64,000 nucleotides of DNA from Spisula solida (Eukaryota; Mollusca; Bivalvia; Venerida; Mactridae), in NCBI GenBank assembly GCA_947247005.1, contig OX365952.1, positions 46,480,722 through 46,544,721 on the forward strand. Reading direction: 5' to 3'. Under the pieces are notes generated by a model that was given only the letters and a program-made list of their open reading frames with translations, did no database searches and was not told the DNA's origin. A program made the translations under genes and the position numbers. Of the stretch, positions 41,396-53,500 are shown one piece after another. Numbering within the stretch: the stretch's first letter is position 1; every line of letters begins with the position of its first letter.

Positions 41396-42204
41396 TGTGC
41401 GTTATGCATCGTCTTATCACATTGTGAATGACTGTGCATCTCGCTTATAATACAAATGCAGAACAGAACCCGCTCATTTATACAAGATAAGTACATCGTC
41501 TTGTCTACACAACTACATACATGTACAATGTATATAAAGTTACATGTACTTATATGTATGTATTATGCATTTATTGCTTTCGATTTATGATATTTTATGC
41601 AATTATAAGTGATATTAGCTAATCTGTTCATTGCTAATCTGATTAGAGATGATACATGTTTTTTGACTATTTTTTACCGGCTTAGCATATATTGTGCGCT
41701 TCTCTAATTATATGTCAAATTTTATACAGTAAGTTATAACGAAATTGTAGGTATGCATTAGGTAATTATTTAATAACATACCACGATTAGCAAGTGTACC
41801 TTATTTTTTAAAACATGTAAATATTGAAAAGTACTAGTGAGGATAATTCGTCTAATACAAATCTTTTTAGATTGACCATTCATGTAACATTGTTCAATAT
41901 GTTGTAAACTATGAGTGTTATTTGTATAACTGTTTGTGTACATGTAATGGATTGGACAATAAACTATGAAACTATATGTATACGTAAGGATATACTGAAA
42001 CATCTGACAGGGAAGGCAACACTCAACCAAAACCGCCAAGCACAGAAAACATAGGAACGCAGACCACACTCGCACAGCACAATGTCCAACACACAACTGA
42101 ATGAGAATATTAAACCAAAACAGCGGAAAGTCCAAGTTTAAGCTGTCAAAAAGCTGAAACACCAAGTTTCACGTAATTCCCGCCTATAAAAAGTACAATT
42201 CTAA
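41396..42204. other. Intergenic, includes an R5 repeat copy
   Basis: Positions 41998-42150 are an R5 copy on the minus strand (caagcacagaaaacatagga, cacaatgtccaac). The rest shows nothing. Confidence 0.5.
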
Positions 42205-42614
42205 CAGTGTAGCAATACCACGTGACTTTTGACTACAGTTACAAGAACAAATTTGTAAACATTTGAAAATAAAATAGCCATACTATACGTATTTTATTTC
42301 TTCATCGATTTTTATGAAATATACGCCACGCTAAGGGGACAATAATTTGCTTTCCATGAAATATAAAAAAAAATCAGCGACTGTGCCTTGTGAAACCGTG
42401 GAACATGTAGGTTTCACAGGGTAATGGAAAAATCAGTAAAACTGCTGTAAAAGATCTTATATTTCAAAGAAAGCAAATACCTTTCCACTTAGCGTAAAGT
42501 GTGTTTAATAGAAATCGATAAAGAAATAAAATACTTATGGCTATATTTTTGTTCCAATGTTTACAAATTTCTACTTGTAACTGTAGCCAAAAGCCACGTG
42601 GTAATGCTACCCTG
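42205..42614. mobile_element. Foldback family F3, copy 1 (410 bp)
   Basis: A near full-length palindrome ending cagtgtagcaataccacgtg and, worn, cacgtggtaatgctaccctg. A short inner hairpin around the centre uses gtgaaacc and ggtttcacagggtaatg. The flanks tctaa and tataa may be a decayed 5-base duplication. Confidence 0.9.
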
Positions 42615-43222
42615 TATAAGCTAAAACTATAATTAATTATCGCATTTTAACATTCAGCATTTCGGCTTTCGCTCAGGTCATCATTCAAAATCTGTCACGA
42701 GTATTTGTGATATGTGGCTTTGTAACACGAAATTTATTGCATATAATTATAAAGCTTAGCGGAGACAAAGCTTTGTTATAAACTGAAAGATTGACATTAC
42801 TTGTATAATTGTATTTGATAAATAAAGAAAACAGCATTATCGGGACCATACACAAAATAAATTAAAACCACTTTATACGGGTATATGACAAACGCAAATG
42901 AATTTCGTAGTTTCTCTCCAGATAACTTACCGTAACCAAACAATGCAGTTCATTTAAACGAGATTTTCATTTTGCAGTATGGTGTACGTTTAATGACCTT
43001 TATTCTAAATAAAAATACAGTATTCTAATAAATTAAATCAGTGTACGACTACGTGTACGTGTAGCTACCCGTACATGTATAAGTACAAGCTGCAAATAAA
43101 ATTGGCTAGCGAAACAAAACGTGTGCGTGTAAAATCGATAATAAGTGTTTATATAAACGCAACGAGACCACGGGCGATAAAGTCTTGGTTTCCCGTGCAT
43201 ACGCATACCTGTGTGACATAGT
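42615..43222. other. Intergenic, nothing recognised
   Basis: No feature that I can support. Confidence 0.4.
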
Positions 43223-43643
43223 CAGTGTAGCAATACCACGTGACTTTTGGCTACGGTTACAAGGAGAAATTTGTAAACATTGGAAAATAAAATAGCCATA
43301 AGTATTTTATTTCTTCATCGATTTCTATGAAATATACGCCACGCTAAGGGGGACAATATTTGCTTTCCATGAAAGATAAGATCTTTTTCAGCAGCTTTAC
43401 CGATTCTTCCATTACCCTGTGAAACCTACACAATCCACGGTTTCACAGGGTAATGTACAAAACGGCACATCCGCTGAAAAAGACTTTATATTTTATTGAA
43501 AGCAAATAGTGTTCCACTTAGCGTGGCGTATATTTCATAGAAATTGATGAAGAAATAAAATACTTATGGCTACATTTGCGTTCCAATGTTTACACATTTC
43601 TACTTGGAACTGTAGTCAAAAACCACGTGGTATTGCTACACTG
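43223..43643. mobile_element. Foldback family F3, copy 2 (421 bp)
   Basis: Termini cagtgtagcaataccacgtg and its complement, flanked on both sides by ATAGT, a clean 5-base target duplication. Confidence 0.94.
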
Positions 43644-43693
43644 ATAGTAGACATAACATTTTCGACTGTCGCACGTCTGTTACTTGTAGAAAC

Positions 43694-43727
43694 CACGCAT
43701 GTTAATTAAATTTAATTAACATGCGTG
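43694..43727. repeat. Perfect 34-bp palindrome
   Basis: Two 17-base arms (cacgcatgttaattaaa and its exact complement) without a spacer. The flanks gtagaaac also repeat directly. This could be a cruciform-prone site or a collapsed foldback element. Confidence 0.95.
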
Positions 43728-44299
43728 TAGAAACTACACATACCAGGATGACGAAATATCCCAAAAATGGTATTCACGTAGACCCACACGTTACACGTAG
43801 ACATTCACAACCCCCTAATGTGGAAGTACTAGCAGTTCAATAAGTAATACTAATGAGGGAACTGTCCTATTCAAAAGAATAGGGGGACTTATGTTTCATA
43901 TAATAAAATAGTTACCTTCAATCAATAGTATAATACTTGAAAACCAATTTTCACATCGTGTCGTTAGTCGAGTGAATAGGCATGCCGCTTTTATACCAGT
44001 AATTATGTGAAAGTTTTTATCTTTTACAAGTGCCTTATTTTTTTATTTTCAACTTATATAATAAAGTACACGAAGTAAGGTATGTAGATATGTTTTGTGT
44101 TATGCTTTCTTTCTCTATTTATCAAGTCCTAACTTTTCAATTATTTTATGTTTGTCTGCAGTACAATAATATAATATTACGATATACATGTATTCACTAC
44201 AACATGACAATTTGATCATTTGAAATATGGATTCATAAAAGCAGCGGTATAATATAAGACTTTATAACATGGATACATGCAATAAAAAATTATCGAAGT
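43728..44299. other. Intergenic, nothing recognised
   Basis: An open frame at 44030-44215 lacks any recognisable motif. Confidence 0.4.
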
Positions 44300-44384
44300 G
44301 GTGATCGAACCTGCAACTCGTAATAAAATAGAATAAAATTGAAACTTGTAGGAAGTCTGCGTCTATCCACTACACTACAGCGCC
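44300..44384 (-). repeat. tRNA-like sequence with A/T-rich insert
   Basis: The minus strand reads ggcgctgtagtgtagtggat, agacgcagac, then a long A/T insert and a proper B box (gcaggttcgatcacc). The insert sits where a variable arm or intron would be, but pairing is poor, so it is a SINE head or pseudogene. Confidence 0.55.
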
Positions 44385-44526
44385 TTTGATATATGAAATG
44401 AGATTTGCACACTTTTTAATATCGAACCCAATTAAAGTTTACCTTACTGGCGTGTTTATGTTTATAACGGTTCTCATTTATACATCTTTTGTATGCAGAA
44501 AAACAGGCATTTAGGAAACAGTTTTT

Positions 44527-44742
44527 GCTGAAGACGAATACCATTTCTTAATTATATGTCCAGTTTATCTTGAATTACGTAAGAAATATTTAAAAAGATA
44601 TTTTTACAATAGGCCAAGTGTGTTCAAGTTCTTAGATCTAATGCAGTCTACAAATAAGCATATCTTAAATAATCTAAGACATTATATTTTGGAAGCGTTT
44701 GCTGTTAGAAAAAATTTAGCTAGCAACATTGCTTATACATAG
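44527..44742 (+). pseudogene. LINE C-terminal fragment, open to its stop codon
   Basis: The frame AEDEYHFLIICPVYLELRKK then YLKRYFYNRPSVFKFLDLMQ ends at a TAG at 44740-44742. It aligns with the C terminus of the LINE at 53874 (EYHFVLVCPKYHVLR, PRYY-HWPTLRKFESLM), including the H-x4-C of a zinc-knuckle-like motif. It is a different but related LINE, 5'-truncated. Confidence 0.88.
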
Positions 44743-45168
<426 letters not shown>

Positions 45169-45509
45169 GCGCTCCATTAATTTAATTATAGTTATAATAC
45201 ATAATATTTTATACAACAAAAACATCGATGCATAAATAGATTACTAAGGCGTGATAAACATAAATAAACAAAACATGTTCTGGCATAAAATTACGTTATA
45301 TCTTCTGTAGTAATTTTCATACTGAGGCAAAAACGATACTGTTATATTGCAATAAAATAAATGTTTTAGGAAATAAAATAGATGCATGACATAAGACGAA
45401 TATTGTTTATACTGCAGAAATAAAAGCCGCTAAAATAAAAATATATTATACAAAAAATAAATATAAACAGCATGCTTTAAGCATGATGTACCACTGTTGA
45501 AAATCCGCT

Positions 45510-45709
45510 GCGTTGCCTCGGCGAGGTACTCCAGATTGAAATTAATGAGCCATCAGGACATCGGGAACAGGTTCCACGTGGTCTAGGGAAAGCTTCGAGG
45601 AAGTCATGAGACAGTTTGTGATATCGGAAGGAATTGTGATGAATCGGGGGTATCGGAAGAAATCGGGAAACATCGCCCAAGTGGAATTCCTCAGTGGGAC
45701 ATAGGCTTA
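45510..45709 (-). mobile_element. MITE family M2 copy, one end worn
   Basis: tgcctcggcgaggtactcca on one side, and cagtgggacataggctta on the other. Confidence 0.86.
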
Positions 45710-48702
45710 ACTGACGATCTTGAATATGTTTTATCTATATTTGAATAAAATTGTTTCGAAACATTAGGTTCGCTTTTAATGGTACCTGTAAAAATAGGAT
45801 TATTATACCAATACTGAACGGCCAATCACATAAAGCAGTGCGAAGTACGAAATCATTAGACCCCTCGGCTAGCGCAACAACTCCCCCAAAAACGCGAATA
45901 AACTACGTGCTTTAATTACTACGCATCTAACCCGTATATTTTTTTTCAAATATGTTTTTTTATTATTATAACAAAGGATACAAAAAACAACCTACCAGAT
46001 TTTTTTCACAATTAATCCATTTTCACAACAAAATTCCGTGATGCGTTAGATGGCTTTAACCACGAAATATACTCAAGTAACATACACACAATCCAATGTT
46101 TTATGAACAATTTGTTTTCAGGAAATGTCAATGTAACAAAATGTAAACCAATAACTTTAGCGCGGCTTGATAGTATCGCACGGAAAATAAAAAGCTTTTC
46201 ACTAACTAAAAAACAATAATTAAAACATCGATTTTAAACGGAAAAAATAAACCTATATTTATACGGCTATCTCTGTCTTAAGCGCCTTATAGTCATGCCT
46301 AGCCCTATACCCAATGCCAATTGTTTAGTTTTCCTATTGTTTGTTCAATATGCAATAAAATCCACCCCGAATACAATAGACGATGTAACACAAAAGATTT
46401 AATTATGTCTTTCCGCGTAACAAATCAGTTTTGATCATCTCATGTCGAAGCATGTCCGTTAAGTGTTTCATTCAATATATCGAATCTTATTACATCAATG
46501 AATTGAGTGTGTAGTTTAATGTTTATTGCGCTGCTATTTAAAATGTACGTTTTCACAGTTAAATGTAAACAATACCATTTATTGATTTCAAAGGTACCAG
46601 GTACAACGCTTAACGAAATCCATATGCAGAAATGCTCAGAACCAAATGCATTAATATTTTAAATAGAATCTGTTTTCTGCTTGTTCATTACCTGCGAGCC
46701 TTGAGCGAGCAGGTATATTGGATAGCATAAAGTAAAAAGTCCATGGAGGGCACGTGACCTGTTCTCGATGGTTTACGATTTCAAAAAAGAAAATAAAAAA
46801 AATGATGCATTTTGTAAGAATGTCGTGAACCAGACTAAATTTCGTATGTATCAGCTGTTGAATTATGCAGATAGAAGGTCGAGGATCCTGTCAATTCTCT
46901 GTCAAATGAAGTCGGTACATCATTTGCTCGTAGGAACTATTTGACTTGTTTGTTTACTGGTATATTATCCTCCTGGTTTCCCGACCAACATTTGCGCATA
47001 CAGTTAAACCTGTAATTTTACACCCCAATAATTAAAACGCCTTTAATTTAAACATTATTTCCTAGCTCATTTCACAGTTTTCTTTTTACTCAATCTGAAT
47101 TTTATAAAACGATTTTAATAAAAAAAGCCGTTTTTAAGAGTTTCTGTGCTGATTTTAATATTGAATTACTATATTATTTATATTATAGTTAGGTCCTCGT
47201 CCAGTGCACATGGTCACACTTTCGGTGGTGACAACAACCAATTGCAACTACTCGGGTATTTCCGTCATAAATCCGGAAGGTACCAGTCTAAGCGGATGTT
47301 GCGAGAAGCATATAATAATTGTCCGAGATTGCGTGATAAGAAGATATCGCTTAGATTAGATATCACATATCTAAGCGTTCCCAACAATATTATGACGTAT
47401 TAAAGGTCCGTATTAGACCATTTCAATGCGTGCAGAGTTCAGTACCTCCCTTACCGGATGTGACGCTGACCGGGGGTAAAACAAATACACGTTAATGCGA
47501 TTAGCTGGAGCGAAGAGATATGATTTCACCGATATTGATTATTTTGCGTTAAATACGCGAAGGTCGGGTTTTATAGTTATGATTTTCAATAAAGATGTTT
47601 ATATTGTACAACACATTTATGTTACTTGTATCATGTATGGAGGAAAACGTGTAAAATTTCACGTTCTCAGTCAAGGCCGAGTTATTCCCGTTTTTAGTCC
47701 ATGGACGTAAAATTGTCAAAAATAAATATTGTGTCGTAATTATGTTGATGCACTCATCATGTATACGTAATTGAGAGTTAATGTTACTGTGTAGTTAACG
47801 AGGACCGTCTGATCTATTTGAAAAATTTGCCACGGGAATATAATTATAGAATACCGTGACACACGAATCATTGCTGGACCAAGTTACTTAATTATTATCA
47901 AAGATAATGTACAAGTTACAAATTGCTTATAATAGATTGTGATAAACGAAAAACATATAAAATGCCGCCCCTCGAATTTGTAATTATTTTAAGACTCGCT
48001 CATGGAAACTATACAAAAAGAAAACAAACCGATTTCATGTTTCGATAATCTTTTAATAAATTTCAATAAGCAAGATCTGCTGAGGTACCATGCGGCTGCA
48101 GTCAGATCGCACAAAGAGCAATAAAATTAAGATCTACCGAGATACCCTAAATGGCTACAGTTAGATCTAAGTTAGATTTAAGCTATTAAAGTCATGATTT
48201 TTCTATTGTAATATACCATGTATGATCATATCACAAGCACACTCGCGTTCATCTAAGAAAGCACTGAAGAGTCAATTTAGTTTTTGGAGGTATTTGGCCG
48301 CTACGAAAGACTAACCGCCATGCATGCGTCTTGGCATGACTCTTGGCTCTGACAGAAACCCAAGCCTAAGAGCTATCAAAATGCAAATGTTCAATACATT
48401 AAGTAAGTTGAAGCATTCCCCCGCTTTACTGCTTGAATTGTACAGACCAGGAAATACTGTGTAGTGCTGGCATGCTATTACCCGCACTACCGTGCAACTT
48501 ATTACCAGCACTAATTTGCAGTGCCGCCATGCTATGACCCGCATCACCGCGCATCACCGCCTTGCTAAAAACAAGGATGTATTAGGCTATTAGCCAAAGA
48601 ACAAGGGTAGCTCAAGAACGCCTAACATAATGTTATACGAGCGACTCAAGACGAGCTATAAATACAGGGGATGCCTTAACTTACACGTACGACAAAATAG
48701 AC
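45710..48702. other. Intergenic, mostly unrecognised
   Basis: Holds a short hairpin at 46692-46715 (cctgcgag mirrored as ctcgcagg with gagcgagcagg) and a fragment of the 295/19505 repeat at about 46855-46905. Open frames at 47146-47403, 47495-47710 and 48311-48547 show no motif I recognise. Confidence 0.4.
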
Positions 48703-49330
48703 CTATATCCTTTCCGCTACCATAGCGTACTTATGCAGACTCGCCAAGATGGCCATTTCGGCCTTCCGTATTTTTCGACCTAAATGTCCAAATTCGGGAA
48801 TTTTGCTGTCATGGGTACACAGGCATCCCAGACTACAGGATATTACGGGCCCAGAGTCCTGCACAGGTTTTTGGGCCCGCTAGACCCCTTTAAAGAGGGC
48901 TTTGAACGTAGATTTTGCAAAACTGAAATTACTGGTCCTACCCGCCATTGCGGTACGATTCCCTGTGGAATTGCATTAACATTTAGCGCCAAAACGTTTT
49001 TATTTTTCTGTAGCAGGAATATAAGGCTAGACAAAGGGGTCAGGAACAATGCCATAAAGGGGCCAAAAAGTAGGCCTGTTAAGTTAAAAAAAAAAAGAAA
49101 AAAAAAAGAAGATTTTCGCGCAAGGGTCACCGTCACATCGTCATTTCCGGTGACCATTAGTCGAAATATTGACAATTTTTTATACTTTCGGTTTAGGGTA
49201 GGTGTGTGGCATCCGGATGTATAGAGTTTTTATCCGTGCTGCAAGTCAATAGTGTCTCAGGGACGGGGTATAGGGACCATATGAATTTCTCATAACCCCC
49301 CAAAAAATCGTGGTAGCGGAAAGGATATAG
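48703..49330. mobile_element. Non-autonomous TIR element of about 628 bp
   Basis: Ends ctatatcctttccgctacca and, inverted, tggtagcggaaaggatatag. The interior is more GC-rich than the surroundings. A 146-codon plus frame and a 110-codon minus frame run through it without recognisable motifs. Target duplication is unclear. Confidence 0.82.
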
Positions 49331-49924
49331 TACTGATTTAATCAACAGTCGATATTACGAGTAATACTTGAACTGTATGATACTACTGTGTTCTAGTTTA
49401 AAGCTCTGAAGCTAGAATTTTCGCAGCACAAAGTAGCGACTTCACAATTTGAACGACATAATCTATACATATCGAATCATCCCAGGTATATTCCACCAAC
49501 TTCGAATCGTCCAGCAGTCGACCAATATTTTCACGAGCGACATGTTGCTGAAAAAGTATTAAAATCTTGAACAGAACAATGTGACAAATACATTGTTGTA
49601 TCTACAAAAATAAATAGACCATGGCACTTAACCACATAAATAAAGACAAGTGCATGTCATTTCGAATGAATTCGAGAATGGAGGCAAGCTGCTAAATAGT
49701 ACTAGTAATAAACTGTTCATACATTCGATTCACCAGTGAATAATGTTCAATTCCCGTCACGTTGGCTATTTATGCATACATACACTTTTTCCCACCTACT
49801 TGTCTTTAAATTGACAGCCATCCTTGGTGGTTAAATAAAGCTAGACTTCTATAGTACATATATATGTACGATATGTACTAGTCGTTTATAAAACAACCAC
49901 AACAAAGTTACACTAGATAATTAT
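49331..49924. other. Intergenic, nothing recognised
   Basis: No feature that I can support. Confidence 0.4.
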
Positions 49925-50345
49925 CAGTGTAGCAATATCACGTGGCTTTTGACTACAGTTACAAGTAGAAATTTGTAAACATTGGAACACAAATATAGCC
50001 ATAAGTATTTTATTTCTCCATCGACAACTATAAAATAAACGCCACGCTCAGGGGAAAAGTATTTGCTTTTCGTGGAATATAATATCTTTTTCAGTAGTTT
50101 TACCGATTTTTCCATTACCCTGTGAAACCTTCACGTTCCATGGTTTCACAAGGCAGTGGTCAAAACGGCACAGCCGCTGAAAAAGATTTTATATTTCATG
50201 GAAAGCTAATAATTGCCCCCTTAGCGTGGCGTATATTTCATAGAATATAATGAAGAAATAAAATACTTATGGCTATTTTATTTTCAAATGTTTACAAATT
50301 TCTTCTTGTAACTGTAGTCAAAAGTCACGTGGTATTGCTACACTG
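49925..50345. mobile_element. Foldback family F3, copy 3 (421 bp)
   Basis: Termini cagtgtagcaatatcacgtg and cacgtggtattgctacactg, flanked by ATTAT on both sides (5-base duplication). Same length as copy 2. Confidence 0.94.
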
Positions 50346-51030
50346 ATTATGTACCAACGTGGAAAAGCAACCATTGTAAATTAGTGATACAAGAAAATAC
50401 GTGTATAGGCTATAAAGATACCCTGTTATGTTGTTAGTACCATAATCCATACCCACTGAAGCATTATAAATAAAAAACGTCATACATGTAGCTTGCACAT
50501 GCATTTACTTACTTACTAACGTATTGTCCGTTATGCCATATGGCATGTAGGGCAACTGCACATGCCATTAAGCATGCAATATTTATATGAATAAAAATTA
50601 AAAGTATGATTATTTGCCGGCACCAGATACTCATCTGGTTATATTAAATTATAAAATGATCCTTTCCGATCGTCGCCAAACGGTGTATGAAGCCGTATCT
50701 CCAAGATATAAATAATGTAATGATACTACACCAATTGATTTGTGGGTTAGCCTTGGAATGTTGATCTCAGGCACTCAAAGGCTAGTCCTGGAAGTTGTTC
50801 TGCTCATGATACTCAACAGTCAACCTTTCGCGGAGGGTTAGAATCAGGCATTTCACCACACAATACATTCTTCCCAAATACCTTGTTGCTGAAAATGTAA
50901 CAACTTAGGCAGCATGAATGTGACTAAACGTCTATATAATTACTCGATTGCATGTTACGTTTGAAAATGTCAATAATTCATTTTAAAGCGCTCGAATAAT
51001 TTTAAACCCATTACAGGGAGCAACCATGCA
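50346..51030. other. Intergenic, nothing recognised
   Basis: No feature that I can support. Confidence 0.4.
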
Positions 51031-52275
51031 TTCAAAACCACACATAACCAACGTTCCTTAAATACTAAGCACTACCGCACACTCAATACCAAGCACAACC
51101 ATGTATTTAATACCACCAACTATCGTGTAGTTAATACTGTGCACTACCGTGCATTTAATACCACGCACTACCGTGCAAAAAATACCAAGCACTACCTGCA
51201 CCTATACAGTGCATTTAATACTACGCACTACCTTGCATTTAATACCGCGCACTACCGTGCATTTAATACTACGCACTACCTTGCATTTAATACCGCGCAC
51301 TACCGTGCATTTAATACCACGCACTACCGTGCATTTAATACTACGCACTACCGTGCATTTAATACCACGCACTACCGTGCATTTGATACCACGCACTACC
51401 GTGCATTTGATACCGCGCACTACCGTGCATTTAATACCACGCACTACCGTGCATTTAATACTACGCACTACCTTGCATTTAATACCACGCACTACCGTGC
51501 ATTTAATACTACGCACTACCGTGCATTTGATACCGCGCGCTACCGTGCATTTAATACCACGCACTACCTGCACAACCGTGCATTTAGTACTACGCACTAC
51601 CTGGTCGTAATACCGCGCGCTACGTGCACTACCGTGCATTTAATACCACGCACTACCGTGCATTTGATACCGCGCACTACCGTGTATTTAATACCACGCA
51701 CTACCGTGCATTTAATACTACGCACTACCGTGCATTTAATACTACGCACTACCGTGCATTTAATACCACGCACTACCGTGCATTTAATACTACGCACTAC
51801 CGTGCATTTGATACCGCGCACTACCTGCACAACCGTGCATTTAATACCACGCACTACCGTGCATTTAATACTACGCACTACCGTGCATTTAATACCACGC
51901 ACTACCGTGCATTTAATACTACGCACTACCGTGCATTTGATACCGCACACTACCTGCACAACCGTGCATTTAATACCACGCACTACCTGCACAACCGTGC
52001 ATTTAATACCACGCACTACCGTGCATTTAATACCACGCACTACCGTGCATTTAATACTACGCACTACCGTGCATTTGATACCGCGCGCTACGTGCGCTAC
52101 CGTGCATTTAATACCACGCACTACCTGCACAACCGTGCATTTAGTACTACGCACTACCTGTATGTAATACCGCGCGCTACCGTGCATTTAATACCAAGCA
52201 CTAACGTGCACTTAATACCAAGCACGGCCGTGTTTTTAATACCAAGCACTGCCGTTCCTTAATACCATGTACTAG
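51030..52275. repeat. 24-bp minisatellite, about 50 copies
   Basis: The unit is ctaccgtgcatttaatacca plus cgca, with variants tactacg, ttgatacc, ctaccttgc and the longer ctacctgcacaaccgtgc. The edges are more diverged. Because 24 is a multiple of 3, up to 342 codons stay open on the plus strand and about 196 on the minus strand. I treat these as artefacts. Confidence 0.95.
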
Positions 52276-53169
52276 TACTTGACCCATGCCAACACTTTGT
52301 ACAACCATGCAATACCCGCACTATCAAAAACAAGAATCGTTGAGAAACGCCTAACGTAACGTTATAAGAGCGAAGCTCAAGATCCATGATCTTTTTACCT
52401 AAGAGCATTAATTTCAAAATGACATGCGGATATTACTGGGCACATTTCAACTTAACTAGACTTATAATTAGACACATTTAACTAAATACCTGAACTTTAC
52501 CTAAAACATTAATCTAATAAATATTATGTGTATCAATACTTTAATTCAAATTGTGTACATTTCTATTTCGAGTAATGCGATAAAAAATACAAAAGGGGAA
52601 GAAAATATTTGGAGATAAGGTAACAAATATCAAACACATATTCTAACACGATCTGCGGATTAATCGTTTAGATATAGAGCGGACCTAACAATGTATTATT
52701 ACCCCCATAAAACATACCTATCAAATTGGCTGTTTCTTTTTACGCCCAGTATCACGTGACATATTTATGAATGAATGAACGTAAACTTTATAGTAAAATT
52801 TTCTACGAGTCACGATGACAAGGCGAGTTGCACGAGAATCCAGTGTTACAGCTATGACGCATCTATTTTTAGAAACTCCAATTAACATGCGTGCTCCAAT
52901 ATACTCTAGAAACCAAGTTTTATTAAAGCTTCTGATAATCAATTCATTTATATTTTTCATTTTATGAAATAGATACCATATACTCGTGTTATTAAAATTG
53001 TTTCAATGTTTAAAATGTGGTATTTCCTTCAGAAAATTACGAAGGTCGTTTTCATTAACGAGGGAGGTAATTGTACCAGCTAATAAGCCACTCAATTTCA
53101 GCATGGAATTATGTTCAATGTCAAATGGGTGACAATGGAATGCGCGCAGTTATGTAGTGCGGGATATTA
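52276..53169. other. Intergenic, nothing recognised
   Basis: No feature that I can support. Confidence 0.4.
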
Positions 53170-53323
53170 TCGTATTTAGAATCGAAATAAAAACTCTGTT
53201 CTCGATATTGTCGGTGAATAAAACACGGGCACTCGTTCGGATGCGGAAATTTTTTTCCGCATCCGAACTCCTGTGTTTTATTCACCGACACTAAACGCGA
53301 ACAGATTTTTATTTCTTAAATAA
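53170..53323. mobile_element. Foldback element with 177-bp partial tandem duplication
   Basis: A palindrome about cactcgttcggatgcgga, with outer arms tgtcggtgaataaaacacgg and its complement. Its right half (53230-53323, called A) and the following 83 bases (53324-53406, B) are duplicated head to tail, and the second A is 53407-53500. Confidence 0.85.
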
Positions 53324-53500
53324 TACCTAGGCCAGTCGTGTGATGCATAATTACATAACGATAGACAATAAACAACATAGATCCCCTAATGGACCCCCTA
53401 TGCTGGCACTCGTTCGGATGCGGACAATTTTTTCCGCATCCGAACTCCTGTGTTTTATTCACCGACACTAAACGCGAACATATTTTTATTTCTTAAATAA

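Noticed and set aside
45477..45680. 67-codon minus-strand frame similar to one at 40638-40853
   Set aside because: The similarity is explained by both lying on copies of the M2 MITE.
48784..49224. 146-codon plus-strand frame as a gene
   Set aside because: It lies wholly inside a TIR element, contains a poly-Lys run from an A-tract, and shows no recognisable domain.
51139..52262. 342-codon and 212-codon frames of repeated THYRAFNT and VHLIPRTT
   Set aside because: 24-bp minisatellite read in several frames. Several overlapping frames on both strands are equally open.
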